A stretch of 64,000 bases of DNA from an uncultured Alphaproteobacteria bacterium. Lineage in GTDB: Bacteria; Pseudomonadota; Alphaproteobacteria; HIMB59. Where the stretch lies: the NCBI GenBank assembly GCA_902518505.1, contig CABYGG010000001.1:124001-188000 (forward strand), in the 5' to 3' direction. Within the stretch, counting starts at the first letter, position 1; each line of letters begins with the position of its first letter. Made by a program: the position numbers and the translations under genes. Positions 9,276 to 18,953 of the stretch are shown here, in pieces. The notes under the pieces are model-generated. The model did no database searches, was not told the DNA's origin, and saw only the letters and a program-made list of their open reading frames with translations.

Positions 9276-10961
9276 TTAGTTTAAATATTTTTCAGCACTT
9301 TGTTGACAACTTTTTAATGTAGTCTCCAAATCCTTATTCAAAAAAATATACTCATAAATTTTATGACCAACATCTTCTATAATATTTGAATAGGTTGGTA
9401 GAGGGTATCTTGCCCATTCTATAATTTTTTCCTCCTTTTCCATTTTATCAATTTCATTAAATATTGGACTTAAAGCTCTCACTTCAGGATCATTAACGAC
9501 ACTAAAAACGGGAGATGATAAACTTCCATGCTCTATATAATATTTTATAAATTCAGGAGAGACAAAATTTCGAATATTTTTCATAACAAAAGGTATTTTT
9601 TCTGGAGAGATATTTGAGGGTATACCTAATGAAAAACCACCTATTGGAGATACTTGAAAAGAGGAATTTCCAGCAGGTCTAGGTAAATAACCAGTTTTCT
9701 TATATGCGGGTGAAGCCTCATTTAGTTCAAACAAATGTGCTCTACTACTCCAATTCATTGCCATAGCTGATTTACCCTGACTATAATATTCAACACATTC
9801 ATCATTGGAATGAGCAGACAATTCATTTGGCGAGTATAAAGTCAATTTTTTCAACATTTTAGCCGCTTCAAAAGATGCATCAGATAAAAAATTTGCTTTT
9901 AAGAGTATTTTTTCCACATCTAAATCATAAATATTTTTCCCAATATACCTAAGGTTTACATATGGTTTTCCATAATTTGCCATTGCTAAAATAAAACTAG
10001 TAGCAAGTGGTTGTCCTTTTTTAGCTGGCCAAGAAATAGGACTTTCTATCTGTTTGTCACCTTTTAATACCTCACAGGCATGGAGTAAATCCTGAAATGT
10101 TTTTGGTGGGCTCAAAGCATATTTTTGAAAAATATCTGTTCTATAAAATAATAGATCAGGAATTGCTTCGATCGGTATCCCATAAAGTTTTTTATTAAAA
10201 GAACTTGATCTTACTCCTGAATAGTGAAAGTCATTCAAATTTATACCAACATCTTTAACAAAACTATTTAAAGGAAGAAGGCAATTTAATTTAGTTAACT
10301 GTCCAATCCATGGAATATTAAAAGCAACTATATCAAATTTAGACTTTTTATTTGATGAGGAATTTTTAATTATTACATTAAGTAGTTTTTTTAAATCACC
10401 TTCAATAATAAGTTCAATTTCACAATCAAGTATATATTCAAAAAAATCAATATTCTTATTTATCACTTTAAATGTTGGATTATCATTGGCAAGAAAGTTA
10501 ATTTTTTTGTATTTTTTATTTTGATTTATTATAACATTTGGTGCAGGTATAATATTTCCCGCAGACAGAGAAGTTCCAAAAAAATAATTATCATTAAAAT
10601 CACTATAACCTAAGTTCAAGGCCACCTCTTTTTTGATTGAAAGTAAATAATCCGTGAACTCTTTAATGAGATTATTACTTGGATGTATAGAAAACGATTT
10701 ACCTGATTTTGTTTTTGATCTTTGTATTAATTTTTTTTCTTGAATAAGTTTTTTTACTCTTCTCAAACCAGTTGCAAATGGCAAACCTGATGCCTGGATG
10801 ATACTCGTAGTAGTGGTAATTTTATTGTCTAGATGGTTGATAATAACATAAGAAAAAATATTCCAATCAGCGTCAATTGTTTTAATTGAAATAGATCTGT
10901 TAAATAAAAGTCTTGTTTTATCAACAAATTTTAAAAGAGTGGTAATCTCGTTTCTATTCAT
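9276..10961 (-). CDS. Predicted transcriptional regulator: N-terminal winged helix fused to extracellular solute-binding protein family 1-like domain
   Basis: 561 aa, no signal peptide. N-terminus TTTTSIIQASGLPFATGLRRVKKLIQEKKLIQRSKTKSGKSFSIHPS is wHTH-like; the rest (FDIVAFNIPWIGQLTKLNCLLPLNSFV...KKLYGIPIEAIPDLLFYRTDIFQKYALSPPKTFQDLLHA...GKSAMAMNWSSR...PIGGFSLGIPS) resembles sugar SBPs. Confidence 0.75.
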   Translation of the reverse strand: MNRNEITTLLKFVDKTRLLFNRSISIKTIDADWNIFSYVIINHLDNKITTTTSIIQASGLPFATGLRRVKKLIQEKKLIQRSKTKSGKSFSIHPSNNLIKEFTDYLLSIKKEVALNLGYSDFNDNYFFGTSLSAGNIIPAPNVIINQNKKYKKINFLANDNPTFKVINKNIDFFEYILDCEIELIIEGDLKKLLNVIIKNSSSNKKSKFDIVAFNIPWIGQLTKLNCLLPLNSFVKDVGINLNDFHYSGVRSSSFNKKLYGIPIEAIPDLLFYRTDIFQKYALSPPKTFQDLLHACEVLKGDKQIESPISWPAKKGQPLATSFILAMANYGKPYVNLRYIGKNIYDLDVEKILLKANFLSDASFEAAKMLKKLTLYSPNELSAHSNDECVEYYSQGKSAMAMNWSSRAHLFELNEASPAYKKTGYLPRPAGNSSFQVSPIGGFSLGIPSNISPEKIPFVMKNIRNFVSPEFIKYYIEHGSLSSPVFSVVNDPEVRALSPIFNEIDKMEKEEKIIEWARYPLPTYSNIIEDVGHKIYEYIFLNKDLETTLKSCQQSAEKYLN

Positions 10962-10991
10962 TTGATAGTATTATATTATAAATTCGTTAAA

Positions 10992-11008
10992 ATATTCAAT
11001 TTGAATAT
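10992..11008. promoter_or_regulatory. Putative operator palindrome ATATTCAATTTGAATAT
   Basis: Perfect 8-bp arms around a single T, between the divergent regulator (10961) and SBP (11074). Confidence 0.65.
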
Positions 11009-11011
11009 ATT

Positions 11012-11026
11012 AGAGATTAAATCTCT
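11012..11026. promoter_or_regulatory. Second palindrome AGAGATTAAATCTCT upstream of SBP gene
   Basis: Perfect 7-bp arms around a single A. Confidence 0.4.
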
Positions 11027-11073
11027 TAATAAATCGTAGATACTTTCCTGAAAGGATATTTAGGAGGATCAAT

Positions 11074-12117
11074 ATGAACAAACTAATAAAAGTATTAGCT
11101 GTTCTAATGTGCTTTTCTTTCGGTTCAGCTAAAGCAGTTGAAATCGTGTCTTTTAATGCTGCGTCATCTGAGGCTTATGTTGGTGCGTTCGTTAAAGGTA
11201 TTAAAGCTACAGCAGAGCAATATGGCTATGATATTACTGTTTTTGAAAACAACTATAACCAAGCAGAGCAAAACCAACAAGTAGAACAATACTTGTCAAG
11301 TGGTGCACTACCTGATGTATTTATTTGGTGGCCACCTGATGCTGTTGCAGGTTTAGGTTCGTTAAGAAAGCTTGCTAAAACTGGAGTACCAGTTTTAAAA
11401 ATCAATCAGTTACCTAATGAGCAAGATAAAGCATTCATCTTTGGATATGCCGGACCAGATGATAGTCTTCGCGCTTATAACGCAGGTGAGATGATGGTTA
11501 AAGCTATGAAGATGAAACAAGCTGCTGGTGGAGATGGATATAATGTTATTGCATTATCATATCCTCACTCTTACGGTGGATATGGCTTATCAATCAATGC
11601 TTTTAAACAAGCTATCGCTGGAACTGACTTAAATCTTATCGGTGACATCGGTGAGGGATTTGGACAGGCTAACGGTTATAAAGGTGCAGCTAAGCTTATA
11701 GCTAAAGTTAAAGATCAGGGAATTCATTTTGTATATGGTATGGACGATGCGATCTTAACTGGTGGTATTAAGGCTTTAGAAGAAGCTGGTTATAATGTTG
11801 ACTGGTATGCAGGTACTGGCAAAAGTGGCAGTGTAGATAGTGATGCTGTCATTACAGTTGGTACTGTGTGTAACGGTGATAAGCAGATGATTACTGATGG
11901 AAAGCAATTTGGTACTACTCTACAATCACCTCTTCATGAAGGTCAATTAGCTATAGCTCTTGTTAAAGAGTATATGGAGAACGGTAAGCTAGCAAACTAC
12001 ATTAACTTTACACCTAACCCTTCAGTGACTGGTGCCACTATGGACTTCACAGCACTTAGAGGTTTTGATGGTAAGTTATATGGCATCAACGAGCTTTGCT
12101 CAGGTGCTTGGGACTAA
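11074..12117 (+). CDS. Sugar ABC transporter substrate-binding protein (Peripla_BP_4 type)
   Basis: Signal peptide MNKLIKVLAVLMCFSFGSAKA; strong SD aggagg; followed by ABC and permease genes. Confidence 0.88.
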   Translation: MNKLIKVLAVLMCFSFGSAKAVEIVSFNAASSEAYVGAFVKGIKATAEQYGYDITVFENNYNQAEQNQQVEQYLSSGALPDVFIWWPPDAVAGLGSLRKLAKTGVPVLKINQLPNEQDKAFIFGYAGPDDSLRAYNAGEMMVKAMKMKQAAGGDGYNVIALSYPHSYGGYGLSINAFKQAIAGTDLNLIGDIGEGFGQANGYKGAAKLIAKVKDQGIHFVYGMDDAILTGGIKALEEAGYNVDWYAGTGKSGSVDSDAVITVGTVCNGDKQMITDGKQFGTTLQSPLHEGQLAIALVKEYMENGKLANYINFTPNPSVTGATMDFTALRGFDGKLYGINELCSGAWD

Positions 12118-12143
12118 GTTTTAGTCTTTTCATAAAAATTTTT

Positions 12144-12173
12144 ACACACAGGGAGCTATCCCTGTGTGTTTTT
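12144..12173 (+). terminator. Intrinsic terminator/attenuator hairpin between SBP and ATPase genes
   Basis: ACACACAGGGA-GCTA-TCCCTGTGTGT followed by TTTT; 11 bp perfect stem. Confidence 0.88.
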
Positions 12174-12206
12174 AATAAATAAAAAAGGTGTACAATCTCT
12201 TTTAAT

Positions 12207-13715
12207 ATGTCCACAAATCCAATTCTTAAAATTACAAATGTTTCTAGGACTTTTGGAGCTATACAGGCTCTAAAAGAAGCAAATTTTGAGATAAATGAAG
12301 GTGAAATTATGGGACTAGTTGGAGAAAATGGAGCTGGGAAATCAACTCTTGTAAAAATTATAAGTGGATTTGACCCTGGTTTTAAGGGCAGCTATCAAAT
12401 CAATAATAAAGAAGTAAAATTTGAAACACCTTCACAAGCTGAGGAGTCTGGCATTGCTATTGCTCAACAAGAATTAAGCTTGATCCCTAATATGTCAGTT
12501 GCAGAAAATATTTTTCTTACTGGAGCTAAAGTAAAAAAATTTGCCACTCTTAATACATTGGCAAAGATGGCACGCCCATATCTTGATCAAGTTGGATTAA
12601 CTGAAGTAGACCCAACTACTAGAATAAATTTATTATCTGTTGGTGAACAACATTTGGTAGAAGTAGCTAGATTAATTTCTAGAGAAGCAAAAATTTTAAT
12701 TTTAGATGAGCCTACAGCTGCGTTGGGTGAAGCAGAGAGTCGAAGAATTTTAGAAATGGTTGAGCGTCTTGCAGCAAATGGTAAATCAATAATATATGTA
12801 AGTCATAGACTGGACGAAATTTTTAAGATTACAAAAAGAATAACAATATTAAGAGATGGAGTAAGTCAAGGTATTCAAGAAACTAAAGATATTGATGTAA
12901 ATAAACTAGTTGAAATTATGCTTGGAAGAGAATTGGCAAATATGTTCCCATCAAAAGCTGACCATATAAGTGATGATCCAAAATTAGAAGTAAAAGAACT
13001 TTGGCCTGATGGCGTTTTAGAGCCGGTTAGTTTTTCAGCCTTCAAAGGAGAGATACTTGGACTCTCTGGGCAACTTGGTAGTGGAGCAGGTGAAGTATTA
13101 GCCTCCATAGCAGGCGCACTTCAATCTAGATCAGGTTCACTCACTTTGAACGGTGAAACCTTTTTACCAAAATCACCAAGTCATGCTATAAAGAAAAAAA
13201 TTGCATATTGCTCCTCCGATAGAAAAAAAGATGGTCTTTTTCTTGGACGTCCAATATTTGAGAATTTAACCTCCCCAGCACTTGGTGCTATATCAAAATA
13301 TGGTTTTAACTTTGGCAGTTCTGAGGATAATTATTCCAAAAATTTAGCAAAAGAGTTCTTAATTGATGTCAAAAGAATGCACGATGAGTCAGGTCTTTTA
13401 AGTGGCGGAAATCAACAAAAAGTAGCATTAGGAAAATGGCTTTCAATTAAGCCCGATGTATTGCTTGTGAATGAGCCGACAAGAGGTGTTGATGTTGGTG
13501 CTAAATCAGAGATATATCAAAGAATGAGAGAATTAGCAGCAAGGGGAATTACAATTATTTTTGCCTCAACTGACATCCAAGAAATCACGTATCTTCCTGA
13601 CAGGGTGATTACATTTTATAGAGGAATGATGATTGATGAACACCGATTAGAAAAAATTAAAACACCTCTTATTCTTAAAGAGATTACTGACCCATTTAAC
13701 GAGACAAACCTATGA
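12207..13715 (+). CDS. Sugar ABC transporter ATP-binding protein (two-domain, RbsA/MglA-like)
   Basis: GENGAGKST, ILILDEPTAALGEAE, second-half LSGGNQQKVALGKWL. Confidence 0.93.
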   Translation: MSTNPILKITNVSRTFGAIQALKEANFEINEGEIMGLVGENGAGKSTLVKIISGFDPGFKGSYQINNKEVKFETPSQAEESGIAIAQQELSLIPNMSVAENIFLTGAKVKKFATLNTLAKMARPYLDQVGLTEVDPTTRINLLSVGEQHLVEVARLISREAKILILDEPTAALGEAESRRILEMVERLAANGKSIIYVSHRLDEIFKITKRITILRDGVSQGIQETKDIDVNKLVEIMLGRELANMFPSKADHISDDPKLEVKELWPDGVLEPVSFSAFKGEILGLSGQLGSGAGEVLASIAGALQSRSGSLTLNGETFLPKSPSHAIKKKIAYCSSDRKKDGLFLGRPIFENLTSPALGAISKYGFNFGSSEDNYSKNLAKEFLIDVKRMHDESGLLSGGNQQKVALGKWLSIKPDVLLVNEPTRGVDVGAKSEIYQRMRELAARGITIIFASTDIQEITYLPDRVITFYRGMMIDEHRLEKIKTPLILKEITDPFNETNL

Positions 13716-14752
13716 GTGCTATTATCGAAAATAATCAATTACCTTTTTCTACAAAATTTTTGCAATTCTATAAAGATCGCACACTTCTTGCTATTTTGTT
13801 GTCACTTTTTGCTGTGATGTTTATATATGGAATTTTTTTCACAGAAAATTATTTAACAATAACCAATTTTAAAGCAATTATCAGAGATGCAGCACTATAT
13901 GGCATTATGGCTATAGGACTCACATTTGTAACTCTGTCAGGAAATTTTTTTTTATTGTCATTAAAAGAAACAGCATCAATTTGTGGTGTTACGTTTGCTA
14001 TGGGTATGGCTACTGGTTTTGGATCACCAGATCTTGCAGGAAACTTTTTAGTTTCACTATTAGCTGCTTTAGCAGTAGGTGTCGTAAGTGGAGTAATACA
14101 AGGATATTTTGTTGGAATGGGAGGCAACCCAATTGTAGTAACATTAGGTGGAGCAGGCATCCTATATGGTATTGGTGCATGGTGGAGTGATAACCTTGTA
14201 ATAAACTTTACTAGACCTCATGATGCAGAATGGTTAGGGACTGGTTCTTTTCTAGGTCTTCCCAGTATTACATGGTCATTTATTTTAATAGCCATTGCTG
14301 CTGAAATAGTTTTAAGACATACAAATTTTGGAAGAAAAGTTTATTTAGTCGGAGCAAACAAAGCTGCTGGAAAAGCCACTGGTCATGAAAATTTTTCCAT
14401 GGCAATAATAGTTTTTACAATTTGTTCTGTTTGCTGTGCTTTTGTTGCAGTTGCTTTTGTTGCTCAAATGGATAGTGCTCAATCTAATTATTTTTCTGCA
14501 GAATTTGGATCTTCAGGTGACATGACAATACTCGTTATAGCAACTGTCATGGTTGGTGGAAATTCAATAATGGGCGGTTATGGATCTACTTTAAGAACTA
14601 GTTTGGGAGCAATTTTTATTGCTATGGTTGATAATATGATGGTTTTACAAGGATTTAATAGTGGACCTAGAATAGTTGGTGTGGGCTTAATGATCGTCTT
14701 TAGCATCATAGTTTTTGGTTTATTTGCTAAAGGAAGTAGGGCTCAGGAATAA
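13712..14752 (+). CDS. Sugar ABC transporter permease
   Basis: BPD_transp_2-type multi-TM protein; 4-bp overlap with ATPase gene. Confidence 0.88.
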   Translation: MSAIIENNQLPFSTKFLQFYKDRTLLAILLSLFAVMFIYGIFFTENYLTITNFKAIIRDAALYGIMAIGLTFVTLSGNFFLLSLKETASICGVTFAMGMATGFGSPDLAGNFLVSLLAALAVGVVSGVIQGYFVGMGGNPIVVTLGGAGILYGIGAWWSDNLVINFTRPHDAEWLGTGSFLGLPSITWSFILIAIAAEIVLRHTNFGRKVYLVGANKAAGKATGHENFSMAIIVFTICSVCCAFVAVAFVAQMDSAQSNYFSAEFGSSGDMTILVIATVMVGGNSIMGGYGSTLRTSLGAIFIAMVDNMMVLQGFNSGPRIVGVGLMIVFSIIVFGLFAKGSRAQE

Positions 14753-15786
14753 TGGAAAATTTTTTAAAAAAGATTACAAAAGATGTGGATCTCTCTTTTG
14801 CAATCTTATTATCATTTTGTGTTTATGTATTCTTTGCAATTAATATAGAGGTTTTCTTTAGTCACAATATCAGTTTCGCTATTCTTGAAAGGTTTGCAGT
14901 CTTGGGCCTTGTAGGTTTAGCATTAACAATTTGTATAATTGCTGGAGAAATTGATTTATCAATTGGGTCAAACGCAGCCCTATGTGCTGTGATAGTTGTA
15001 AAATTAACAGACCCCTTAGGCGCCCCATTAGCGATGATTATAGGACTTTCAGTTTCAACTTTAATCGGTGCAACACAAGGTTTTGTTATAGCTTTCATAA
15101 GAATAAGAGCGATTGTGATTACAGTTGGTACGCTAATGTTGCTTAGAGGTGTGGCTTTACTAATTGCTGAAGAAAAAACGGTTATGTTAACAGATTTTAG
15201 AGTTCCTGATTTTATTACTACTAAAGTTTTAATGTATTTTTCTCCTGCTAGCCTAACGGTTATCTTCATATTCATTTGTGTAGGAATTTTTATGCGTTAC
15301 ACAAAATATGGAAGAGAAATATATGCGATCGGTGGTGCAAGAAAAGAAGCACTTACTGCAGGTATACCTTTAAGACGCCCAATGATTATAGCTTTTGCGC
15401 TATCAGGTTTTTGTGCCGGTTTTGCTGGAACTGTAATTGGTTTGAAATCAGGAACGGCTCAAGGCTTAGGACTGCAATACCTTCTTTTAGCAGGAACTGT
15501 AGCAGCTTTTGTTGGAGGTGTGAGTATACTAGGGGGAAAGGGTGGTGTTTTAGGAGCTGCTATCGGAGCTTTAACAGTTAATTTTTTAAATACTGGTCTC
15601 GTATTCTATGCACTTCAGGTTCATTTTGTTCAATTATTTACATCAGTGCTTTTGGTAATCGTTATAGTTTTCCAAACTATGTCTAGGGTATTTGACTCGC
15701 GGCAAGCTAGGAAAAGTCTGCTTGCCACAATTGATGAACGAAAAACATCTTTGCTGGAAAAAAAGAGATCGGCTTTAGGTAGATAA
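14752..15786 (+). CDS. Sugar ABC transporter permease
   Basis: IIAGEIDLSIGSNAALCAV motif; overlaps the preceding permease. Confidence 0.9.
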   Translation: MENFLKKITKDVDLSFAILLSFCVYVFFAINIEVFFSHNISFAILERFAVLGLVGLALTICIIAGEIDLSIGSNAALCAVIVVKLTDPLGAPLAMIIGLSVSTLIGATQGFVIAFIRIRAIVITVGTLMLLRGVALLIAEEKTVMLTDFRVPDFITTKVLMYFSPASLTVIFIFICVGIFMRYTKYGREIYAIGGARKEALTAGIPLRRPMIIAFALSGFCAGFAGTVIGLKSGTAQGLGLQYLLLAGTVAAFVGGVSILGGKGGVLGAAIGALTVNFLNTGLVFYALQVHFVQLFTSVLLVIVIVFQTMSRVFDSRQARKSLLATIDERKTSLLEKKRSALGR

Positions 15787-15802
15787 TATTCATTTTGAAT
15801 AT
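15786..15802. promoter_or_regulatory. Putative operator palindrome ATATTCATTTTGAATAT
   Basis: Perfect 7-bp arms around TTT; differs from the 10992 site at one base. Confidence 0.65.
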
Positions 15803-15855
15803 ATTTGAAGTCAGTAATTTAATTACATATTATATAATAAAGATGGAGGAAATTT

Positions 15856-16659
15856 ATGGATAAAGAGAGACTAAAAGGGAAAAATGTCCTTATTACAGGC
15901 GCTGCTCAAGGCATGGGCGCTGCGGTAGGAGAGCACTTTGCTGCCCAAGGAGCCAAAATTTGTCTAACAGATGTCAACCTTGACGGTTGTAAAGAGGTTG
16001 AAGAGAGAATTAGGTCAGCTGGAGGTGAGGCTATCTCATGTAAAGTAGACGTGCGAAATCGTGAAGATCACGTAGCTGCTGTAAAAGCAACAGTTGAAAA
16101 TTTTGGTAGTCTAAATGTTTCTATAAATAATGCTGGAGTAAACAAACCACTCTTCTTCATGGATATAACTGAGGAAAATTATGATTTTATTATGGATATA
16201 AATGTTCGAGGAGCCCTTTTAGGTATGCAAGAACAAGCCCGACAAATGATTAAACAAGGTAAACAAAAAGAACCTTACAAAATTATTCATGTAGCTTCTA
16301 TTTTATCCAGAGAAACTTTTGATGATGTTGTGGTTTATGGAATGAGCAAACATGCTATTGCTGCTCTAATAAAAGGTGGTGCAAAAAGTTTAGTTGAGCA
16401 TGGCATTACCGTTAATGGATATGGCCCTGGCGTAGTTAGAACAGAGCTATGGGAGCAACTAGATAAAGATTTAGTTGCAATTGGAAAATTTGACAAACCC
16501 GGAGAGTCAATGGACTCAATTGCAGAGAATATGATTTTGATGAAGAGGTATTCCTATCCAGAAGACGTAGTGGGCACAGCATCATTTTTAGCATCTAGTG
16601 AGTCTGATTATATGACAGGACAAATACTTATGATTGATGGAGGGATGGTAATTCAATAA
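15856..16659 (+). CDS. SDR family oxidoreductase
   Basis: TGAAQGMGAAVGEHFA, NNAGVNKPLFF, YGMSKHAI; SD ggagg. Confidence 0.9.
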   Translation: MDKERLKGKNVLITGAAQGMGAAVGEHFAAQGAKICLTDVNLDGCKEVEERIRSAGGEAISCKVDVRNREDHVAAVKATVENFGSLNVSINNAGVNKPLFFMDITEENYDFIMDINVRGALLGMQEQARQMIKQGKQKEPYKIIHVASILSRETFDDVVVYGMSKHAIAALIKGGAKSLVEHGITVNGYGPGVVRTELWEQLDKDLVAIGKFDKPGESMDSIAENMILMKRYSYPEDVVGTASFLASSESDYMTGQILMIDGGMVIQ

Positions 16660-17949
16660 ATGAGTGAACCCTCAATCATAAAACCTGAAGATATTAATCC
16701 AAATTACGATTGGCATAGAAGAGTACCTTCTCATGGAAGGACAAATGTAGATTATGAAGAGAGAATTAATTTTCCTAGACTTCACAAATATAGACTAGGA
16801 AGAGCCAGAGAGGCTCTAAAAAATTCAAAAGCCGGTTCACTCCTTTGTTTTGATAATAACAACATCAGATATCTCACAAGCACAGTTATTGGAGAGTGGT
16901 CAAGAGACAAAATATGTAGATATTCTCTATTAGCTCAAGACCATGATCCCGTGCTGTGGGATTTCGGTTCAGCGGCTAAGCATCACCAATTATTTTCGCC
17001 TTGGCTTCCAAAAGAAAATTGGAAGGCAGGAATGGTAGGCTTGAGGGGTACAGTTCATCCTGATGCAGGATTAATGAAAAATGCCGCAAAAGAAATAAAA
17101 TCAATGTTAAATGAGAAGGGATTAGCAAATGAACCCGTTGGTGTGGATCTTGTTGAACCAGCAATGATGTTTGCTCTTCAAGCAGAGGGTTTAGAGATAA
17201 TTGATGGACAGCAAATTCTTCTTGAAGCAAGGGAAATAAAATCAAGAGATGAGCTAATGTTATTAAACCAGGCTGCATCGATGGTTGATGCAACTTATCA
17301 TCAAATTTATGAGACTATGAAGCCTGGCGTTAGTGAAGCCCAAATAGTTGCCAATGCAAATAAGCTTTTATACGAACTTGGTTCAGATGATGTTGAAGCA
17401 ATAAATGCCATTTCAGGCGAAAGATGTAATCCGCATCCACATAATTTTACAGATAGAATTTTTAGACCTGGTGATCAAGCTTTCTTTGACATACTTCAAT
17501 CTTATATGGGCTACAGGACCTGTTATTATAGAACCTTCAATATTGGACGGGCATCAGACTCTCAAAATGATGCCTACAAGCAATGTCGAGAGTGGCTAGA
17601 CAAAGCCATTGAACTTGTAAAACCTGGAGTATCTACAGATAAAATTGCATCAGTATGGCCGAAGGCTGAGGAATTTGGTTTTGCAAATGAAATGTCAGCA
17701 TTCGCATTACAGTTTGGACATGGTTTAGGTTTGGCAATTCATGAAAGACCAATAATCAGTAGATTGGTTTCAATGGACTCACCTGACGAAATTAAAGAAG
17801 GAATGGTTTTTGCTCTTGAAACCTACTGTCCTGCAAAAGATGGTTATTCTGCCGCGCGAATTGAAGAAGAATTGATTGTTACTGATAAAGGATGCCAAGT
17901 GATTTCCTTGTTTCCCGCTGAAGATCTACCTATTGCTAATAAATATTAA
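16660..17949 (+). CDS. M24 (creatinase/Xaa-Pro aminopeptidase-like) family protein
   Basis: 429 aa; pita-bread fold motifs (FGHGLGLAIHERPIIS, EGMVFALETYCPAKDGYSAARIEEELIVT). Confidence 0.85.
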   Translation: MSEPSIIKPEDINPNYDWHRRVPSHGRTNVDYEERINFPRLHKYRLGRAREALKNSKAGSLLCFDNNNIRYLTSTVIGEWSRDKICRYSLLAQDHDPVLWDFGSAAKHHQLFSPWLPKENWKAGMVGLRGTVHPDAGLMKNAAKEIKSMLNEKGLANEPVGVDLVEPAMMFALQAEGLEIIDGQQILLEAREIKSRDELMLLNQAASMVDATYHQIYETMKPGVSEAQIVANANKLLYELGSDDVEAINAISGERCNPHPHNFTDRIFRPGDQAFFDILQSYMGYRTCYYRTFNIGRASDSQNDAYKQCREWLDKAIELVKPGVSTDKIASVWPKAEEFGFANEMSAFALQFGHGLGLAIHERPIISRLVSMDSPDEIKEGMVFALETYCPAKDGYSAARIEEELIVTDKGCQVISLFPAEDLPIANKY

Positions 17950-18953
17950 TGGTAGATAAATTAAATGACGATATAGGAGAAGAGAAAAGACTTCAATTAT
18001 GGGAAATGATGCTGAAATTAAGGTTAGTCGAAAAAAAAGCATATGATCTTTTTCTTCAAAATCTTATCAAAGGTACTAGCCATTTAGCTCTAGGTCAGGA
18101 AGCTATTGCAGGTGCCTTTGGAGTCGCCTTGAAACAGGGCGATTATACATTTTGCACATACCGTGGGCACGCACATACACTCGCAAGAGGATCCTCAATC
18201 GAGGGAGTTTTAGGAGAATTAATGGGTAGACAGTGTGGCTTGATGAAAGGTAAAGGAGGATCCATGCATCTTACAGATGTAGATAATGGAGTTATGGGTT
18301 CATATGCTATTATAGGTGCTCATTTAACTATAGCCAATGGCACTGCTTTAGCATCAAAATATAATAAAACAAATGAGGTAAGCGTTTGCTTTTTTGGAGA
18401 CGGTACTACGAATATCGGAGCATTCCATGAGGCATTGAACATGGCAAAAATTTGGAATTTACCCATAGTTTTTGTTTGTGAAAATAATTTATATATGGAA
18501 TATACACCAATTCATGAAGTTACTGCTGTTGAGCACCCAGCTGCTGATAGAGCAGGTGCATACGATTTAGATAAAATTATTGTGGACGGAAATGATGCTG
18601 ATGAAATGCTCAGAACAGCAGAAAAAGCTATTTCAAAAGCGAGAGAGGGTAAAGGTCCAAGTTTAATTGAGGCCAAGACTTATCGACATAGTGGGCATTC
18701 AAGAGCTGACCCAGGTAAGTACAGACCTGATGAGGAAGTAAAAGATTGGATGGAAAACAAAGACCCAATAAAAAATTACAGAGCAAAGTTGTTAGATTTT
18801 AATATCAATGAAAAAATAATTTCTGAAATTGAGGAGAAAATTAAGGATCAAGTTGAAAAAGCAACTGAAATTTCCATGGCTTCTCCAATTCCAGAAATTA
18901 AAGAAATATATACTGATGTATGGGCTAATGGAGGTTCTGAGTGGCACAATTAA
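17949..18953 (+). CDS. ThDP-dependent dehydrogenase E1 component alpha subunit (pyruvate/acetoin dehydrogenase type)
   Basis: RGHAHTLARG, GKGGSMHL, FFGDGTTNIGAFHEALNMA, YRHSGHSRADPGKYR. Confidence 0.92.
   Translation: MVDKLNDDIGEEKRLQLWEMMLKLRLVEKKAYDLFLQNLIKGTSHLALGQEAIAGAFGVALKQGDYTFCTYRGHAHTLARGSSIEGVLGELMGRQCGLMKGKGGSMHLTDVDNGVMGSYAIIGAHLTIANGTALASKYNKTNEVSVCFFGDGTTNIGAFHEALNMAKIWNLPIVFVCENNLYMEYTPIHEVTAVEHPAADRAGAYDLDKIIVDGNDADEMLRTAEKAISKAREGKGPSLIEAKTYRHSGHSRADPGKYRPDEEVKDWMENKDPIKNYRAKLLDFNINEKIISEIEEKIKDQVEKATEISMASPIPEIKEIYTDVWANGGSEWHN

Noticed and set aside
15813-15825. Inverted repeat GTAAT-TTA-ATTAC near the 15786 operator
   Set aside because: Short arms, AT-rich, not repeated at the other operator sites.
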